41,181 nucleotides of DNA, taken from contig CAZPMT010000036.1 of NCBI GenBank assembly GCA_964587655.1, positions 1-41,181 on the forward strand, written 5' to 3'. The position numbers were made by a program, and so were the translations under genes. The notes under the pieces are model-generated. The model made no database searches. It was not told the DNA's origin and was given only the letters and a program-made list of their open reading frames with translations. Position 1 is the stretch's first letter. Each line of letters starts with the position of its first letter. Below are positions 8,989 to 17,050 of this stretch, piece after piece. This DNA is from CAZPMT01 sp964587655 (lineage in GTDB: Bacteria > Hydrogenedentota > Hydrogenedentia > Hydrogenedentales > SLHB01).

Positions 8989-9925
8989 CTCGCTTCTTTC
9001 GCACCAAGTAGACGGGCCGGCGCTTTTGTTCCATGAACATGCGCGCGAGGTACTCGCTGGCGATGCCGATGGCGAACAACTGGGCGCCGCCGATCATCAT
9101 GGTCAACAGGATCATGCTCGTCCAGCCCGGCGCGATCAGCTTGCCGCCGAAGAGACTGATCAGGATGTAGACAGCGTAGATCGCGGCGGCGGCCAGGACA
9201 AGGGCCGCCATAAGGAAGCTCAGGCGCAACGGCCGAATGGAGAAGCTGGTGATGCCGCTAAACGCGAAGCGCACCATCTTGAAGAAGCCGTACTTGGTCT
9301 CACCGGTCATGCGCCGCGGGGCCTCGAAACATACATAGTCGCGCCTATACCCTACCCAGTGCACGAGGCCGCGGAGGAAACGTACGTGTTCCGGCAGAGC
9401 ATTGAGCGCGTCGACCACCTGCCGGTCCATGAGCCTGAAATCCGCGGCGCCTTCGGGGACGTCAATGTCCGCCAGCGCGTTCATCACGCGGTAGAAGGCG
9501 CGCGACGTGACCCGTTTGACGGCGGTCTCGTCGGTCGTATGCAGGCGAAGCGACTGGACAATGTCCGCGCCGGCTTCCCAGCGCGCGACCATGTCCGGGA
9601 TCAGTTCCGGGGGATGTTGTCCGTCCGCGTCCAGGCAGACGACGGCGCCCGTAGCGTGGGCGGCTTCCAGCCCGGCCGTCAGGGCGGCCATATGGCCAAA
9701 ATTCCGCGAAAGATGGATGACGCGCACGCGTGGATCGCCAGCCGCCAGCGCGTCGAGCTTTGGGCCGGTGCCATCGGTGCTGCCGTCATCAACCCAGAGG
9801 ATCTCGAACGACTTCCCGAGTTGCACGCCGATTTTCGCGAGCCGTTCGGTGATGATGTCGACGTTCTTCTCCTCGTTGCACGCGGGCAACACGAACGAGA
9901 ATGTTGGCGAATCGACAGATAGCAT
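8972..9925 (-). CDS. DPM1/GtrB-like family 2 glycosyltransferase
   Basis: 317 residues. A GT-A domain of family 2 transfers a sugar from a nucleotide donor, in this subgroup usually to undecaprenyl phosphate on the cytoplasmic face. Visible motifs: VDDGSTDGT at 45-53, the DAD metal-binding triad at 99-101 followed by GQHPPE, and ADFRLMDR at 161-168 in the acceptor region. Two membrane helices (about 235-258 and 270-290) precede a basic tail, the layout of GtrB/ArnC-type enzymes. It is the first gene of the leftward arm; AAGAGG precedes the ATG at 9925. A lipid-linked sugar made here could feed the YfhO-type transferase in the same unit, which is inference from family pairing. Confidence 0.9.
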   Translation of the reverse strand: MLSVDSPTFSFVLPACNEEKNVDIITERLAKIGVQLGKSFEILWVDDGSTDGTGPKLDALAAGDPRVRVIHLSRNFGHMAALTAGLEAAHATGAVVCLDADGQHPPELIPDMVARWEAGADIVQSLRLHTTDETAVKRVTSRAFYRVMNALADIDVPEGAADFRLMDRQVVDALNALPEHVRFLRGLVHWVGYRRDYVCFEAPRRMTGETKYGFFKMVRFAFSGITSFSIRPLRLSFLMAALVLAAAAIYAVYILISLFGGKLIAPGWTSMILLTMMIGGAQLFAIGIASEYLARMFMEQKRRPVYLVRKKRDDAGP

Positions 9926-10166
9926 GACCTCTTAACGAGTCCTCTGGAGCAGGGCAACCTTCACCACCATCGTCACCTTCAGAGTGTAGCATACACTGGG
10001 ACACATCTCAACGAGACGACATGCGCGAGGGCCGTTCGAGCAATGCCGAAACAGCGCGGAAATCGCGCGTTGACAACATTCGTAGCGTTCCCGTAAGCTT
10101 TGTTCGTGCGGCCGGATGCGATATTGCTGCGGAATATGAGTCGCGGACCCGCCACGTGAGGCAGAT
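9926..10166. promoter_or_regulatory. Divergent intergenic region between the two glycan arms
   Basis: 241 bases between head-to-head start codons must contain both promoters of the locus. On the plus strand a perfect TTGACA lies at 10070-10075, but the best -10 at standard spacing is poor. No clear pair is seen on the minus strand. Confidence 0.35.
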
Positions 10167-10982
10167 GTGAATCTAAAGACCGATATCGGCAAAGATCCGG
10201 GAATACTGTTAAGAGGGCTTCGCCGCGATATCATCCATATGGCGGAGCACTCGGCGCACGTCGCCGTTTCGTTGTCGTGCGTGGACATCATCGCCGCGCT
10301 GTATTTCGGCGTGCTCCGCCGCGACAGCGGGGCGGCAGCCGACGGCGACGTCTTCATCCTCTCGAAGGCGCACGGCGCCATGGCCCTTTACGCCGTCCTC
10401 GCGCGCGCGGGCTTCTTGGATGAGGCGGCGCTCAAAACCTATGGCGAGGATTTTTCAGTCCTGGCCGAACATCCTCTGGCGCACAAGGTCCCCGGCATCG
10501 TGTTTGCCGCGGGTTCGCTGGGCCACGGGTGCGCGGTCGGAGCCGGCATGGCTAGAGGGTTCAAGTTGCAGCGGAAGGCGAGGCGCGTTTTCGTGTTGAT
10601 GGGTGACGGCGAATGCGATGAGGGTTCCGTGTGGGAGGCCGCGGCGGCCGCCAGAGCGCAGCAACTCGACAACCTTACCGCGATCATCGACAGGAACGAC
10701 TTGCAGGCCTGCGGCGCGTGCCACGACATATCCCGAGGCGTGTCGCTGCCGGATTGCTGGCGCGCGTTCGGGTGGGCGGTCGAGGAGACGGACGGCCATG
10801 ATTTCGCCGTACTCCAGGCGGTGCTGGGTGGACCGAATCCCGAGGGTCTCCCGCGCGCCGTGTTGTGCCGCACGATCAAAGGCAAGGGCGTACCTTTCAT
10901 GGAAGGCAACCTCGAGTGGCACTATAGGCCGGTGCGCGGGGCGGAGCGCGAAGCGGCCCTTCGGTTCTTGTGCGATGCGTGA
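10167..10982 (+). CDS. Transketolase-like N-terminal (TPP-binding) subunit
   Basis: 271 residues, matching the N-terminal half of transketolase encoded as a separate subunit. The thiamine-diphosphate/Mg motif is GDGECDEGSVWEAA at 146-159, with the metal-ligand Asn in DRNDL near 177. Other signatures are LSKAHGAMALYAVLA (65-79) and AAGSLGHGCAVGAGMA (114-129). The start is GTG at 10167, preceded by GAGG. The gene overlaps the C-terminal subunit by 8 bases. Split transketolases inside polysaccharide clusters usually serve a special sugar pathway rather than the central pentose phosphate pathway. The reaction here is probably two-carbon ketol transfer; the sugar is unknown. Confidence 0.9.
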   Translation: MNLKTDIGKDPGILLRGLRRDIIHMAEHSAHVAVSLSCVDIIAALYFGVLRRDSGAAADGDVFILSKAHGAMALYAVLARAGFLDEAALKTYGEDFSVLAEHPLAHKVPGIVFAAGSLGHGCAVGAGMARGFKLQRKARRVFVLMGDGECDEGSVWEAAAAARAQQLDNLTAIIDRNDLQACGACHDISRGVSLPDCWRAFGWAVEETDGHDFAVLQAVLGGPNPEGLPRAVLCRTIKGKGVPFMEGNLEWHYRPVRGAEREAALRFLCDA

Positions 10983-11901
10983 CGCCTTCTTTTTGGAACT
11001 GGCGGACCTCTACCGGGAAGACGAGCGGATTGTTTTCATCACGGGCGACCTCGGCTACAAACTATTCGATCCTCTGCGCGAGATCGACCCGGACCGCATG
11101 ATCAACTTCGGGATTCGCGAGGCGGCGATGGTGGGTTTCGCCGCCGGGTTGGCCAAGACGGGCATGTTGCCGTTCGTGTATTCCATCGTGCCGTTCATTA
11201 CGCTGCGATGCCTCGAGCAGATCAAGATCGACCTTTGTTACAACCGAAGCCGCGTTGTGCTGACGGGCGTGGGCGGCGGTTTTTCGTATGGCGCCAACGG
11301 CCCGACGCATCACGGTATCGACGACCTTGGCGTGCTGAGCTGTCTTCCAGGGCTCCGCCTGTGGACGCCCGCGGACCCGGCCGAGGTCCGCGCGTGCGTC
11401 CGGGCTGCGCCGTCGTTGGACGGCCCGGCGTATTTGCGGCTTGGACGTAACGGCGAGCCGAGCCTTCACGCGATCGGGAAGGGCCTGCCGTCCGTGGATC
11501 GGCCGGTCCTGATGCGGGAAGGCGCGACCGGGACGATCGTTTCGTGCGGCGTGATTCTGCACGAAGTCCTGGAGGCGGCGGACGTGCTGCGCGGCAAAGG
11601 GATGAGTCCGCGCGTCGTTCACTTACCGCTGTTTCGCCCGTTTCCGCGTGAAGCGGTGCGGGCCATACTCGCCGACGGTGCGCCGGTGCTGGCCGTCGAG
11701 GAACACGTCGCGGCGGGCGGGCTAGGCCAGGAATTGGCCGCGCTTCTCGCCGGGGACGGGATGACGAACCGGTTCAGGACGCTGTCGGTTCCGTCCGCAT
11801 TTCCGGACGCGTGCCTGAGCCGCAACGCCGCGCTCGCGTGGGCGGGGATCGATGCGGCAACGATAGCGCGGCGCTTCGACGAACTTGTAGCAAGGATTTG
11901 A
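10975..11901 (+). CDS. Transketolase-like C-terminal (pyrimidine-binding) subunit
   Basis: 308 residues, covering the pyrimidine-binding and C-terminal domains of transketolase. The INFGIREAAMVGFAAGLA segment holds the conserved Glu that activates the thiamine ring. The ATG at 10975 overlaps the end of the N-terminal subunit by 8 bases and is the only start fitting the family length. An upstream in-frame ATG at 10603 lies within the other subunit and is not used. The C-terminal part has the VEEHVAAGGLG motif shared with DXS and E1-beta proteins. Together with the preceding gene it forms a complete heteromeric enzyme. The next gene begins three bases after the stop. Confidence 0.9.
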   Translation: MRDAFFLELADLYREDERIVFITGDLGYKLFDPLREIDPDRMINFGIREAAMVGFAAGLAKTGMLPFVYSIVPFITLRCLEQIKIDLCYNRSRVVLTGVGGGFSYGANGPTHHGIDDLGVLSCLPGLRLWTPADPAEVRACVRAAPSLDGPAYLRLGRNGEPSLHAIGKGLPSVDRPVLMREGATGTIVSCGVILHEVLEAADVLRGKGMSPRVVHLPLFRPFPREAVRAILADGAPVLAVEEHVAAGGLGQELAALLAGDGMTNRFRTLSVPSAFPDACLSRNAALAWAGIDAATIARRFDELVARI

Positions 11902-11904
11902 CTC

Positions 11905-12870
11905 ATGGGAAATCGTGTCTTCCTGGTTACGGGCGCGGGCGGGTTCGTGGGCGCGAACCTCTGCCGGCGACTGGCCCTCGGCGAAGGGGAGTTGCACATC
12001 TTCGTCAAGCCGACGACCCGTTTGTGGCGGCTCGATGACGTGCGCGAGAGGTTGCACGTCCATCACGTCGACCTCTGTGACGCGCGTGAAGTCGAGGAGC
12101 GCATCAACGCGATCCGGCCTTCCGTGATCTATCACCTTGCAACGCGAGGCGCCTACCCTTCGCAGAATGACGGGGACTCGATCCTGCTCGTGAACGTGTT
12201 CGGGCTTTGGAACCTGGTCAACGCTTGCGCGAAGCACGGGTGCGAACTGTTCGTCAACACGGGCAGTTCGTCCGAGTACGGTCGTAAAGAGTTCGCCATG
12301 CGCGAGACGGACAATCTCGAACCGGACAGTTACTACGCGGTGGCGAAGGCCGCGCAATCGCTGTTGGCGCGTCTGTGTTCCCGAACGATCGATCTGCCTC
12401 TCGTGACGTTGCGTCTGTTCAGCGCGTACGGGGCCTACGAAGAGCCGACGCGTCTCATGCCGCGCCTCATGATGGCCGCCCTCTTCGACGAACCGATCAA
12501 GATGGCCAATCCGCACACGGCGCGCGACTTCGTTTTCGTCGACGACGTCGTCGACGTCTATGCGGACATCGAAGCCCTCGCGAAGGTGCCGGGCGAGATC
12601 CTTAATGTGGGGACGGGCGTGCAGAGCAGCCTTGCCGACGTGGTCGCGGCCACGGAAGCGGCGCTGGGGCGCGCGATCAAGAATCTTGTCTGGGGCGACA
12701 TGCCGCCGCGCGCGTGGGATACGGACGTCTGGGTGGCGGACGTGAGCAAACTGCGGCGCATGACGGGCGCGTATCCCAAGACCACGCTGCGCGAAGGGAT
12801 CGCAAAGTGCCTCGGATGGTTTGCCGATCACGGTGAATTCTATCGCGGGGTGCGCGAGCCGCCATGCTGA
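11905..12870 (+). CDS. NAD-dependent sugar-nucleotide epimerase/dehydratase
   Basis: 321 residues of the extended short-chain dehydrogenase family. The Rossmann motif GAGGFVG is at 10-16 and the catalytic triad is visible as SSSEYG (Ser near 121-123) and YYAVAK (Tyr144, Lys148). The substrate side is family-typical (RLFSAYGAYEEPTRLMPRL). The enzyme would epimerise, dehydrate or reduce a nucleotide-activated sugar for the glycan. The C-terminal NVGTG and the spacing resemble GDP/UDP-sugar epimerases rather than reductases. The ATG at 11905 lies three bases after the transketolase stop, and the gene overlaps the following methyltransferase by 7 bases. The exact sugar cannot be inferred. Confidence 0.9.
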   Translation: MGNRVFLVTGAGGFVGANLCRRLALGEGELHIFVKPTTRLWRLDDVRERLHVHHVDLCDAREVEERINAIRPSVIYHLATRGAYPSQNDGDSILLVNVFGLWNLVNACAKHGCELFVNTGSSSEYGRKEFAMRETDNLEPDSYYAVAKAAQSLLARLCSRTIDLPLVTLRLFSAYGAYEEPTRLMPRLMMAALFDEPIKMANPHTARDFVFVDDVVDVYADIEALAKVPGEILNVGTGVQSSLADVVAATEAALGRAIKNLVWGDMPPRAWDTDVWVADVSKLRRMTGAYPKTTLREGIAKCLGWFADHGEFYRGVREPPC

Positions 12871-13760
12871 TCCGTACGCGGTGTCCCATTGACGGCACGG
12901 ACGATGCCGACGTCGAAATATACCCCGCCAACTTCGACGCCGAGCGGGTAACGCCGGAAGTATTCTCCGCGCGCCGGATGCCGGATCGGACACACTATCG
13001 CATGGTGCGCAACGCTCGAACCGGCTGTCTTCGCGCGAATCCGATTCTGGATAACGATACCATCCTGTCCCTGTACGGGTTGAGCAAGGTCACCGAAGAG
13101 TCGGTCGCGTCGCTTGCCGCGGAAACGTACGCACGCTACCTCCCGAAGGCCCTGCCGCTGGTTCCGGACAAGCGCGGCGCAATGGAAATCGGGTGCGGCC
13201 ACGGCGCGTTTCTTCCCCGGCTCCTTGATGCGGGTTTCAGCCGCGTCGTGGGAATCGAGCTCAGCGCCGACGCCCTCGAGAAGGCTGAGCCTCGCGTTCG
13301 TTCGCATATCGTGCGTCAGCCTCTCCAACGCGGCGTGTTCGATCCGGAATCGTTTTCGCTCGTGTGCGGCTTCCAGGTTCTCGACCATCTCGCGAATCCA
13401 ACCGAGGTGCTCGATGCGGCGTATGAGATCCTTGTCCCGGGCGGCGTCATGTACTGGATCTGCCATGATGTCGGATCGTGGCTCGCACGCATCCTCGGTG
13501 AGCGCTGCCCGATGATCGATATCGAGCACGTCGTCTTGTACGACCGTAAGACGATCTCGCGGCTGTTCGCGCGCAACCGTTTCGAGACGGTCGAAGTCTT
13601 CGGCGTGCGCAACGCGTATCCGTTGGACTATTGGGCGCATCTGGCGCCGCTTCCCGGCGCACTCAAGCGTTTGTTGCGGTCCTTCCTCAAGGCCGGCGGC
13701 GTCGGGCGGTGGCAATTGGCCGCGAACTTCGGTAATATGGGCATTATCGCGCGCAAGTAG
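12864..13760 (+). CDS. Class I SAM methyltransferase
   Basis: 298 residues. Motif I is AMEIGCGHGAFLPRL at 106-120, with IELSADALEKA for beta-2 and FQVLDHLANPTEVL then LVPGGVMYWI for the later motifs. The first 100 residues begin with a weak Cys-containing lead (RCPIDG) like other glycan-locus methyltransferases. It starts 7 bases inside the epimerase gene, so translation is coupled. It is the third methyltransferase of the locus and the only one on the rightward arm, suggesting the finished glycan carries several methyl groups. Substrate unknown. Confidence 0.85.
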   Translation: MLIRTRCPIDGTDDADVEIYPANFDAERVTPEVFSARRMPDRTHYRMVRNARTGCLRANPILDNDTILSLYGLSKVTEESVASLAAETYARYLPKALPLVPDKRGAMEIGCGHGAFLPRLLDAGFSRVVGIELSADALEKAEPRVRSHIVRQPLQRGVFDPESFSLVCGFQVLDHLANPTEVLDAAYEILVPGGVMYWICHDVGSWLARILGERCPMIDIEHVVLYDRKTISRLFARNRFETVEVFGVRNAYPLDYWAHLAPLPGALKRLLRSFLKAGGVGRWQLAANFGNMGIIARK

Positions 13761-13811
13761 GCGCCCATCTTCTTCTCGCTTTGCGAAAGCCGTCGACGTA
13801 CGAGGAAACGC

Positions 13812-14804
13812 GTGGAAAGCATGGCCAATCAAGACGACCCGCCCCTGACGCAACGTTCGTTGTCCATCGTCATCGCCTGCTATCGCGATGCAGGCAGCGT
13901 GCGCGAGTTCCACCGGCAGTTGAGCGAGATCCTGCCGCGGATCGCGCCCGACTACGAGATCGTCTATGTCAACGATGCGTCGCCCGACGACGCGGGGGAG
14001 ATCCTGGCCGAGATCGCGGCGCGCGATCCGCGGCTCGTCGTCATAAACCACACGCGCAATTTCGGCAGCCAGAACGCGTTTCTGTCCGGTATGCGAGTCG
14101 CCCGCGGCGACGCCGTTGTACTGATGGACGGCGATTTGCAGGACCCGCCGCGCGTGATCCCGGCCCTGGCTCGGAAGTGGCTCGAGGGAAACGACATCGT
14201 TTACGGCGTCCGCGTGAAGCGCAAGGAAACGCTGTTCAGGCAGGTCGCGTACAAGGTATTCTACCGCGTCTTCCGGCGGCTCGCCGATGTCCAGATCCCG
14301 GTCGATGCCGGCGATTTCGGTCTGCTCGACCGGCGGGTCGTCGAGTGTCTGCTCGATGAGTTTCCCGAGCACCTGGTCTTTCTGCGCGGACTCCGCGCCT
14401 ACACAGGGTTCACACACGCGGGCGTCGAATATGTGCGCGATCCGCGTTACGACGGGAGGACGACCAACTCGCTTGCGGGCAATATCCGCTGGGCGCTGCT
14501 CGCGATTTTCTCTTTCAGCCAGCGGCCCCTTGCCTACATATCGACGATGGCCTGCATCGTGGTTCTCATGACGGCCGCGGCGGCCGTTTTTTACCTCTTC
14601 ATGTATTTCGCGTCAAACCGGGGCGCGCCCTCCGGCTTCATGACGCTGCTGGTGATCAGCCTGTTCCTCGGCAGCGTTCAACTCACCTGCTTCGCCATCA
14701 TCGCCGAATACCTCGGCCACATGTACACCGAACTCAAGCGACGCCCGCGATACATCGTCCGCGACGTCATCGACAACCGCCCGCCTACATTAGGCAAGGA
14801 CTGA
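13812..14804 (+). CDS. DPM1/GtrB-like family 2 glycosyltransferase
   Basis: 330 residues from a GTG at 13812, with GAGGAAA five bases upstream; an ATG nine bases later is an alternative. The family 2 GT-A signatures are VNDASPDD at 53-60, the DGD metal site at 106-108 followed by LQDPP, and AGDFGLLDRR at 166-175. Two membrane helices (about 240-265 and 277-298) and a basic tail complete the GtrB/ArnC layout. It is paralogous to the enzyme at 8972-9925, sharing EH-x-F-LRGL and the tail R-R-P-x-Y-x-V-R. Each arm therefore has its own lipid-sugar transferase. It probably ends the rightward transcription unit. Confidence 0.9.
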   Translation: MESMANQDDPPLTQRSLSIVIACYRDAGSVREFHRQLSEILPRIAPDYEIVYVNDASPDDAGEILAEIAARDPRLVVINHTRNFGSQNAFLSGMRVARGDAVVLMDGDLQDPPRVIPALARKWLEGNDIVYGVRVKRKETLFRQVAYKVFYRVFRRLADVQIPVDAGDFGLLDRRVVECLLDEFPEHLVFLRGLRAYTGFTHAGVEYVRDPRYDGRTTNSLAGNIRWALLAIFSFSQRPLAYISTMACIVVLMTAAAAVFYLFMYFASNRGAPSGFMTLLVISLFLGSVQLTCFAIIAEYLGHMYTELKRRPRYIVRDVIDNRPPTLGKD

Positions 14805-14822
14805 GTGGTCGTGGAAAAATCC

Positions 14823-14900
14823 GTGCGCGCGCGTGCAATACAACCTGACAGATCGGACGGATCGGACGGATATGGTCAGATCAGTGCGCGCGTGCAATAC
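14823..14900 (+). repeat. Direct repeat pair with GATCGGACG tandem core
   Basis: A GTGCGCGCG(CG)TGCAATAC sequence occurs at 14823-14841 and again at 14884-14900. Between them the 9-mer GATCGGACG is tandemly repeated about 2.5 times (14851 onward). It is non-coding and sits just after the glycan locus. The GGAC-rich style recurs in the palindromic element at 39332. Confidence 0.8.
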
Positions 14901-14974
14901 GCCATTCCGGCATCTTCTGCAAGCTGTGAGTTGAAAGGCCAAATCGGCGCCCGTCGGGGCCCGCAAGAAAGATG

Positions 14975-15003
14975 TTGGCAAATTTGATCGAAAGTGCTAA
15001 AAT
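14975..15003 (+). promoter_or_regulatory. Sigma70-type promoter for the GspF-like gene
   Basis: TTGGCA at 14975-14980 and TAAAAT at 14998-15003, separated by exactly 17 bases and followed 28 bases later by the ATG of the small gene. This is among the best promoter matches in the window. Confidence 0.7.
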
Positions 15004-15031
15004 AGAGGTGTGAAAGCAGGAGATGTTGGAT

Positions 15032-15226
15032 ATGCCAACCTATGAATATCACGCAATTCGTGCTGAGGGAGAGGAGGAGAAGTCGTTCGTAGGGGGCGTT
15101 GTGATTGCGAAGTCTCGCCACGAGGCAAAGGAGAAGTTGCGTCAGCAGGGACTGAAGGCCACGATGCTTCGGCAAGCCAAAGGCATTATGGCGTTCCTGA
15201 AGTGGTTTGACGCAGACATCCGTTGA
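15032..15226 (+). CDS. Orphan GspF/PilC N-terminal-domain-like small protein
   Basis: 64 residues. The start MPTYEYHAIRAEGEEEKSFV, then ESRHEAKEKLRQQGLKAT-like text, matches the first 50-60 residues of type II secretion/type IV pilus inner-membrane protein GspF/PilC (MPxYxYxAxxxxG...A...EA...L..QGL). The membrane helices and repeated GspF domain that should follow are absent; it stops soon after FLKWFDADIR. I chose the ATG at 15032 because GGAG lies ten bases upstream; the ATG at 15023 is too close to it. A good promoter precedes it, so it is probably a real single-gene unit and not a fragment. Role unknown; it may bind a GspE-type ATPase as the GspF N-domain does. Confidence 0.65.
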   Translation: MPTYEYHAIRAEGEEEKSFVGGVVIAKSRHEAKEKLRQQGLKATMLRQAKGIMAFLKWFDADIR

Positions 15227-15270
15227 GCCGTCCTGTCCGCCATGATGGTGTTTCGGCGCGGCGGGATGTA

Positions 15271-15292
15271 GAAGCGGCATCTCTGCCGCTTC
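15271..15292. terminator. Perfect 9-bp hairpin after the GspF-like gene
   Basis: GAAGCGGCA, a TCTC loop and TGCCGCTTC form a perfect stem between the converging small gene and the redoxin-sialidase gene. There is no T-run on either side, so it may be a weak bidirectional terminator, an mRNA-end stabiliser or a short dispersed palindrome. Confidence 0.5.
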
Positions 15293-15356
15293 ATACGATG
15301 GAACATATGGGAAAAGCGGTAGGGGCGCCGCTTCCGCGTTCACTCCGGCCCCTTTC

Positions 15357-16844
15357 TTATGGGATCCCTGACATCGTGGTGAGCCATAGTTCGTTGAACT
15401 CAACGTGCTTGATCGTTTTTCGCAAGAACGTGTAGCTCACGTGGACATTTCCATCCTCGGTTTGGATGACGCACGGGTATGCGTATTCGCCCGGGTTGGA
15501 ATCGAGATGAACGGGACGGCTCCAATTGTTCCCGTCGTCTTTCGACACGGCCACGGATATCGGCGTTCGACTCTCCGAACTTGGGTTGTAAACGAGAACG
15601 AGATGGCCGTTCGCCAGCCGCCGCATGGCCATGCTCGCCCCCGGACACGGCAACTTTGAGGGCTGCGCGACGCTCCACGTCGCGCCGCCATCCAGCGATT
15701 CGCTCTGCAATATCATCGGCTGCGCGCGGAGGTAGCAGAGCAACGATCCGTCGCTGCGCTGGACGGCCGTGGGTTGGCCACCGACATTGATCGATCCCGA
15801 AACCCGCCAGTTCGCGCCGCCGTCGCGCGTCATGAGAAAGCACGGTTTCGGATTGCTCATGGGCACAAACAACTCACCGTTCTCAAGTGCAAACGGCGCG
15901 TTGCGGATGCCGCCGGGACCGGCATGGACCTCCTCCGCCGCGCTCCATGTGCGGCCATCGTCGTCCGAGTGGATCGCGACGAGCTGTCCTTCACGCCAGC
16001 GGCCGTTGCGAATGGGCCGCGGCTCGTCCATCCGATCGTACAGGATCATCAGCCTGGACGGACTGACGCGGAACACGACCGCGTTGCCCGGCGGATGCAG
16101 GAACTCGCCGCGCGTCACCAATTCGGGCGCATGCCACTCATGTTGCCCGTGCTCGCGCCGAGCTAGGTATAGCGCTTGGTCGTCGGCGCACTCGTAGCTT
16201 CCCCCGTACCACACACATAACAAGTCGCCGTTGGGCGCTTCCGCGAGCGTCGAGCAATGGTGGTCCACCGCCCATGGAATCTTCTCGAAGACCAGTTCCG
16301 ACGAGAATGCGATGGGCTCGACGGGATCGTCCGCCGGAACCGGACTTCCTATCTCGCTCAGCGGCGTGCCTTTTTCGGAAGAACGTCCGCGCGGAACCTC
16401 CTTGCCGATCAATAGACCCGCAATCGAATTGTCCATCTCCTCAATCGCTCCCGCACTCTGAAACCCTCCCCGGCAAACCAACGCGCCCTTCCTGTCGATC
16501 AAAAAGGCTTCCGGCGTAAACCGCGCCCCAAACTTCTTTGCGATGCGGCATTTCGGGTCACGGTAGACGGGAAAGTTCACGTCGTTCCGCAGGCGAAAGG
16601 CCTTCATTTCGTCCGGCGTTTCCTCTTCATTAACGCACAGGCCCACGAACAACACCTCCCGGCGGCGATACTTCTCATGGACCTGCAACAAACCCTTGAT
16701 ATTCCCCTGAGTCACCGGACAGCGGCTCGACATAAACACGACGACGGTCCCCGCGCGGGAATCATAGTGCGACAAGGTGATCTCGCGTCCATCCCACGTT
16801 TGCATGGCCAACGCGCCGATCACGGCGCCAATCGCGAAGAGCAT
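15357..16844 (-). CDS. Redoxin-sialidase fusion protein
   Basis: 495 residues in two parts. Residues about 15-150 form a thioredoxin-fold AhpC/TSA-like domain with VVVFMSSRCPVTQ, so one Cys (C42) in the S-x-x-C-P position and no CxxC; DRKGALVCRGG is the typical end of the fold. From about 180 to the end is a BNR-type sialidase-like six-bladed propeller, with four Asp-boxes (SDDDGRTW, TRDGGANW, SLDGGATW, SKDDGNNW) and the entry region HHCSTLAEAPNGDLLCVWYGG. The propeller group includes exo-sialidases and non-enzymatic glycan binders; I cannot confirm catalytic residues. A short hydrophobic N-terminus suggests export. The ATG at 16844 follows AAAGGAGG with only three bases of spacing. The domain fusion is unusual. 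Confidence 0.85.
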   Translation of the reverse strand: MLFAIGAVIGALAMQTWDGREITLSHYDSRAGTVVVFMSSRCPVTQGNIKGLLQVHEKYRRREVLFVGLCVNEEETPDEMKAFRLRNDVNFPVYRDPKCRIAKKFGARFTPEAFLIDRKGALVCRGGFQSAGAIEEMDNSIAGLLIGKEVPRGRSSEKGTPLSEIGSPVPADDPVEPIAFSSELVFEKIPWAVDHHCSTLAEAPNGDLLCVWYGGSYECADDQALYLARREHGQHEWHAPELVTRGEFLHPPGNAVVFRVSPSRLMILYDRMDEPRPIRNGRWREGQLVAIHSDDDGRTWSAAEEVHAGPGGIRNAPFALENGELFVPMSNPKPCFLMTRDGGANWRVSGSINVGGQPTAVQRSDGSLLCYLRAQPMILQSESLDGGATWSVAQPSKLPCPGASMAMRRLANGHLVLVYNPSSESRTPISVAVSKDDGNNWSRPVHLDSNPGEYAYPCVIQTEDGNVHVSYTFLRKTIKHVEFNELWLTTMSGIP

Positions 16845-17050
16845 ATGCCTCCTTTCCGTCCGTAATACGGGCAGACGAATCCCGTTGCCGGATGCGTTTC
16901 AAGTTTGCAGGCATCCGTCCGCAGGATTATACGATATCAGGAACCCCGGAAGCATGGCCGCGATGTCCCCTCGATCCCGCCAAACTCGTTGCAGCCGTCC
17001 AGGAGATGCTTCGAGGTGTAGACGCCTGATTGCCTGGACAATTGGGCCGT

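Noticed and set aside
10603..10974. Longer start for the transketolase C-terminal subunit
   Set aside because: The extension reads through the other subunit in a different frame and gives an Arg/Ser-rich peptide without family similarity.
12840..14417. A 525-codon minus-strand open frame
   Set aside because: It lies opposite the methyltransferase and glycosyltransferase genes, which carry clear motifs. Its own product has no recognisable motif and an Asp/Arg/His-rich composition typical of antisense frames in GC-rich DNA.
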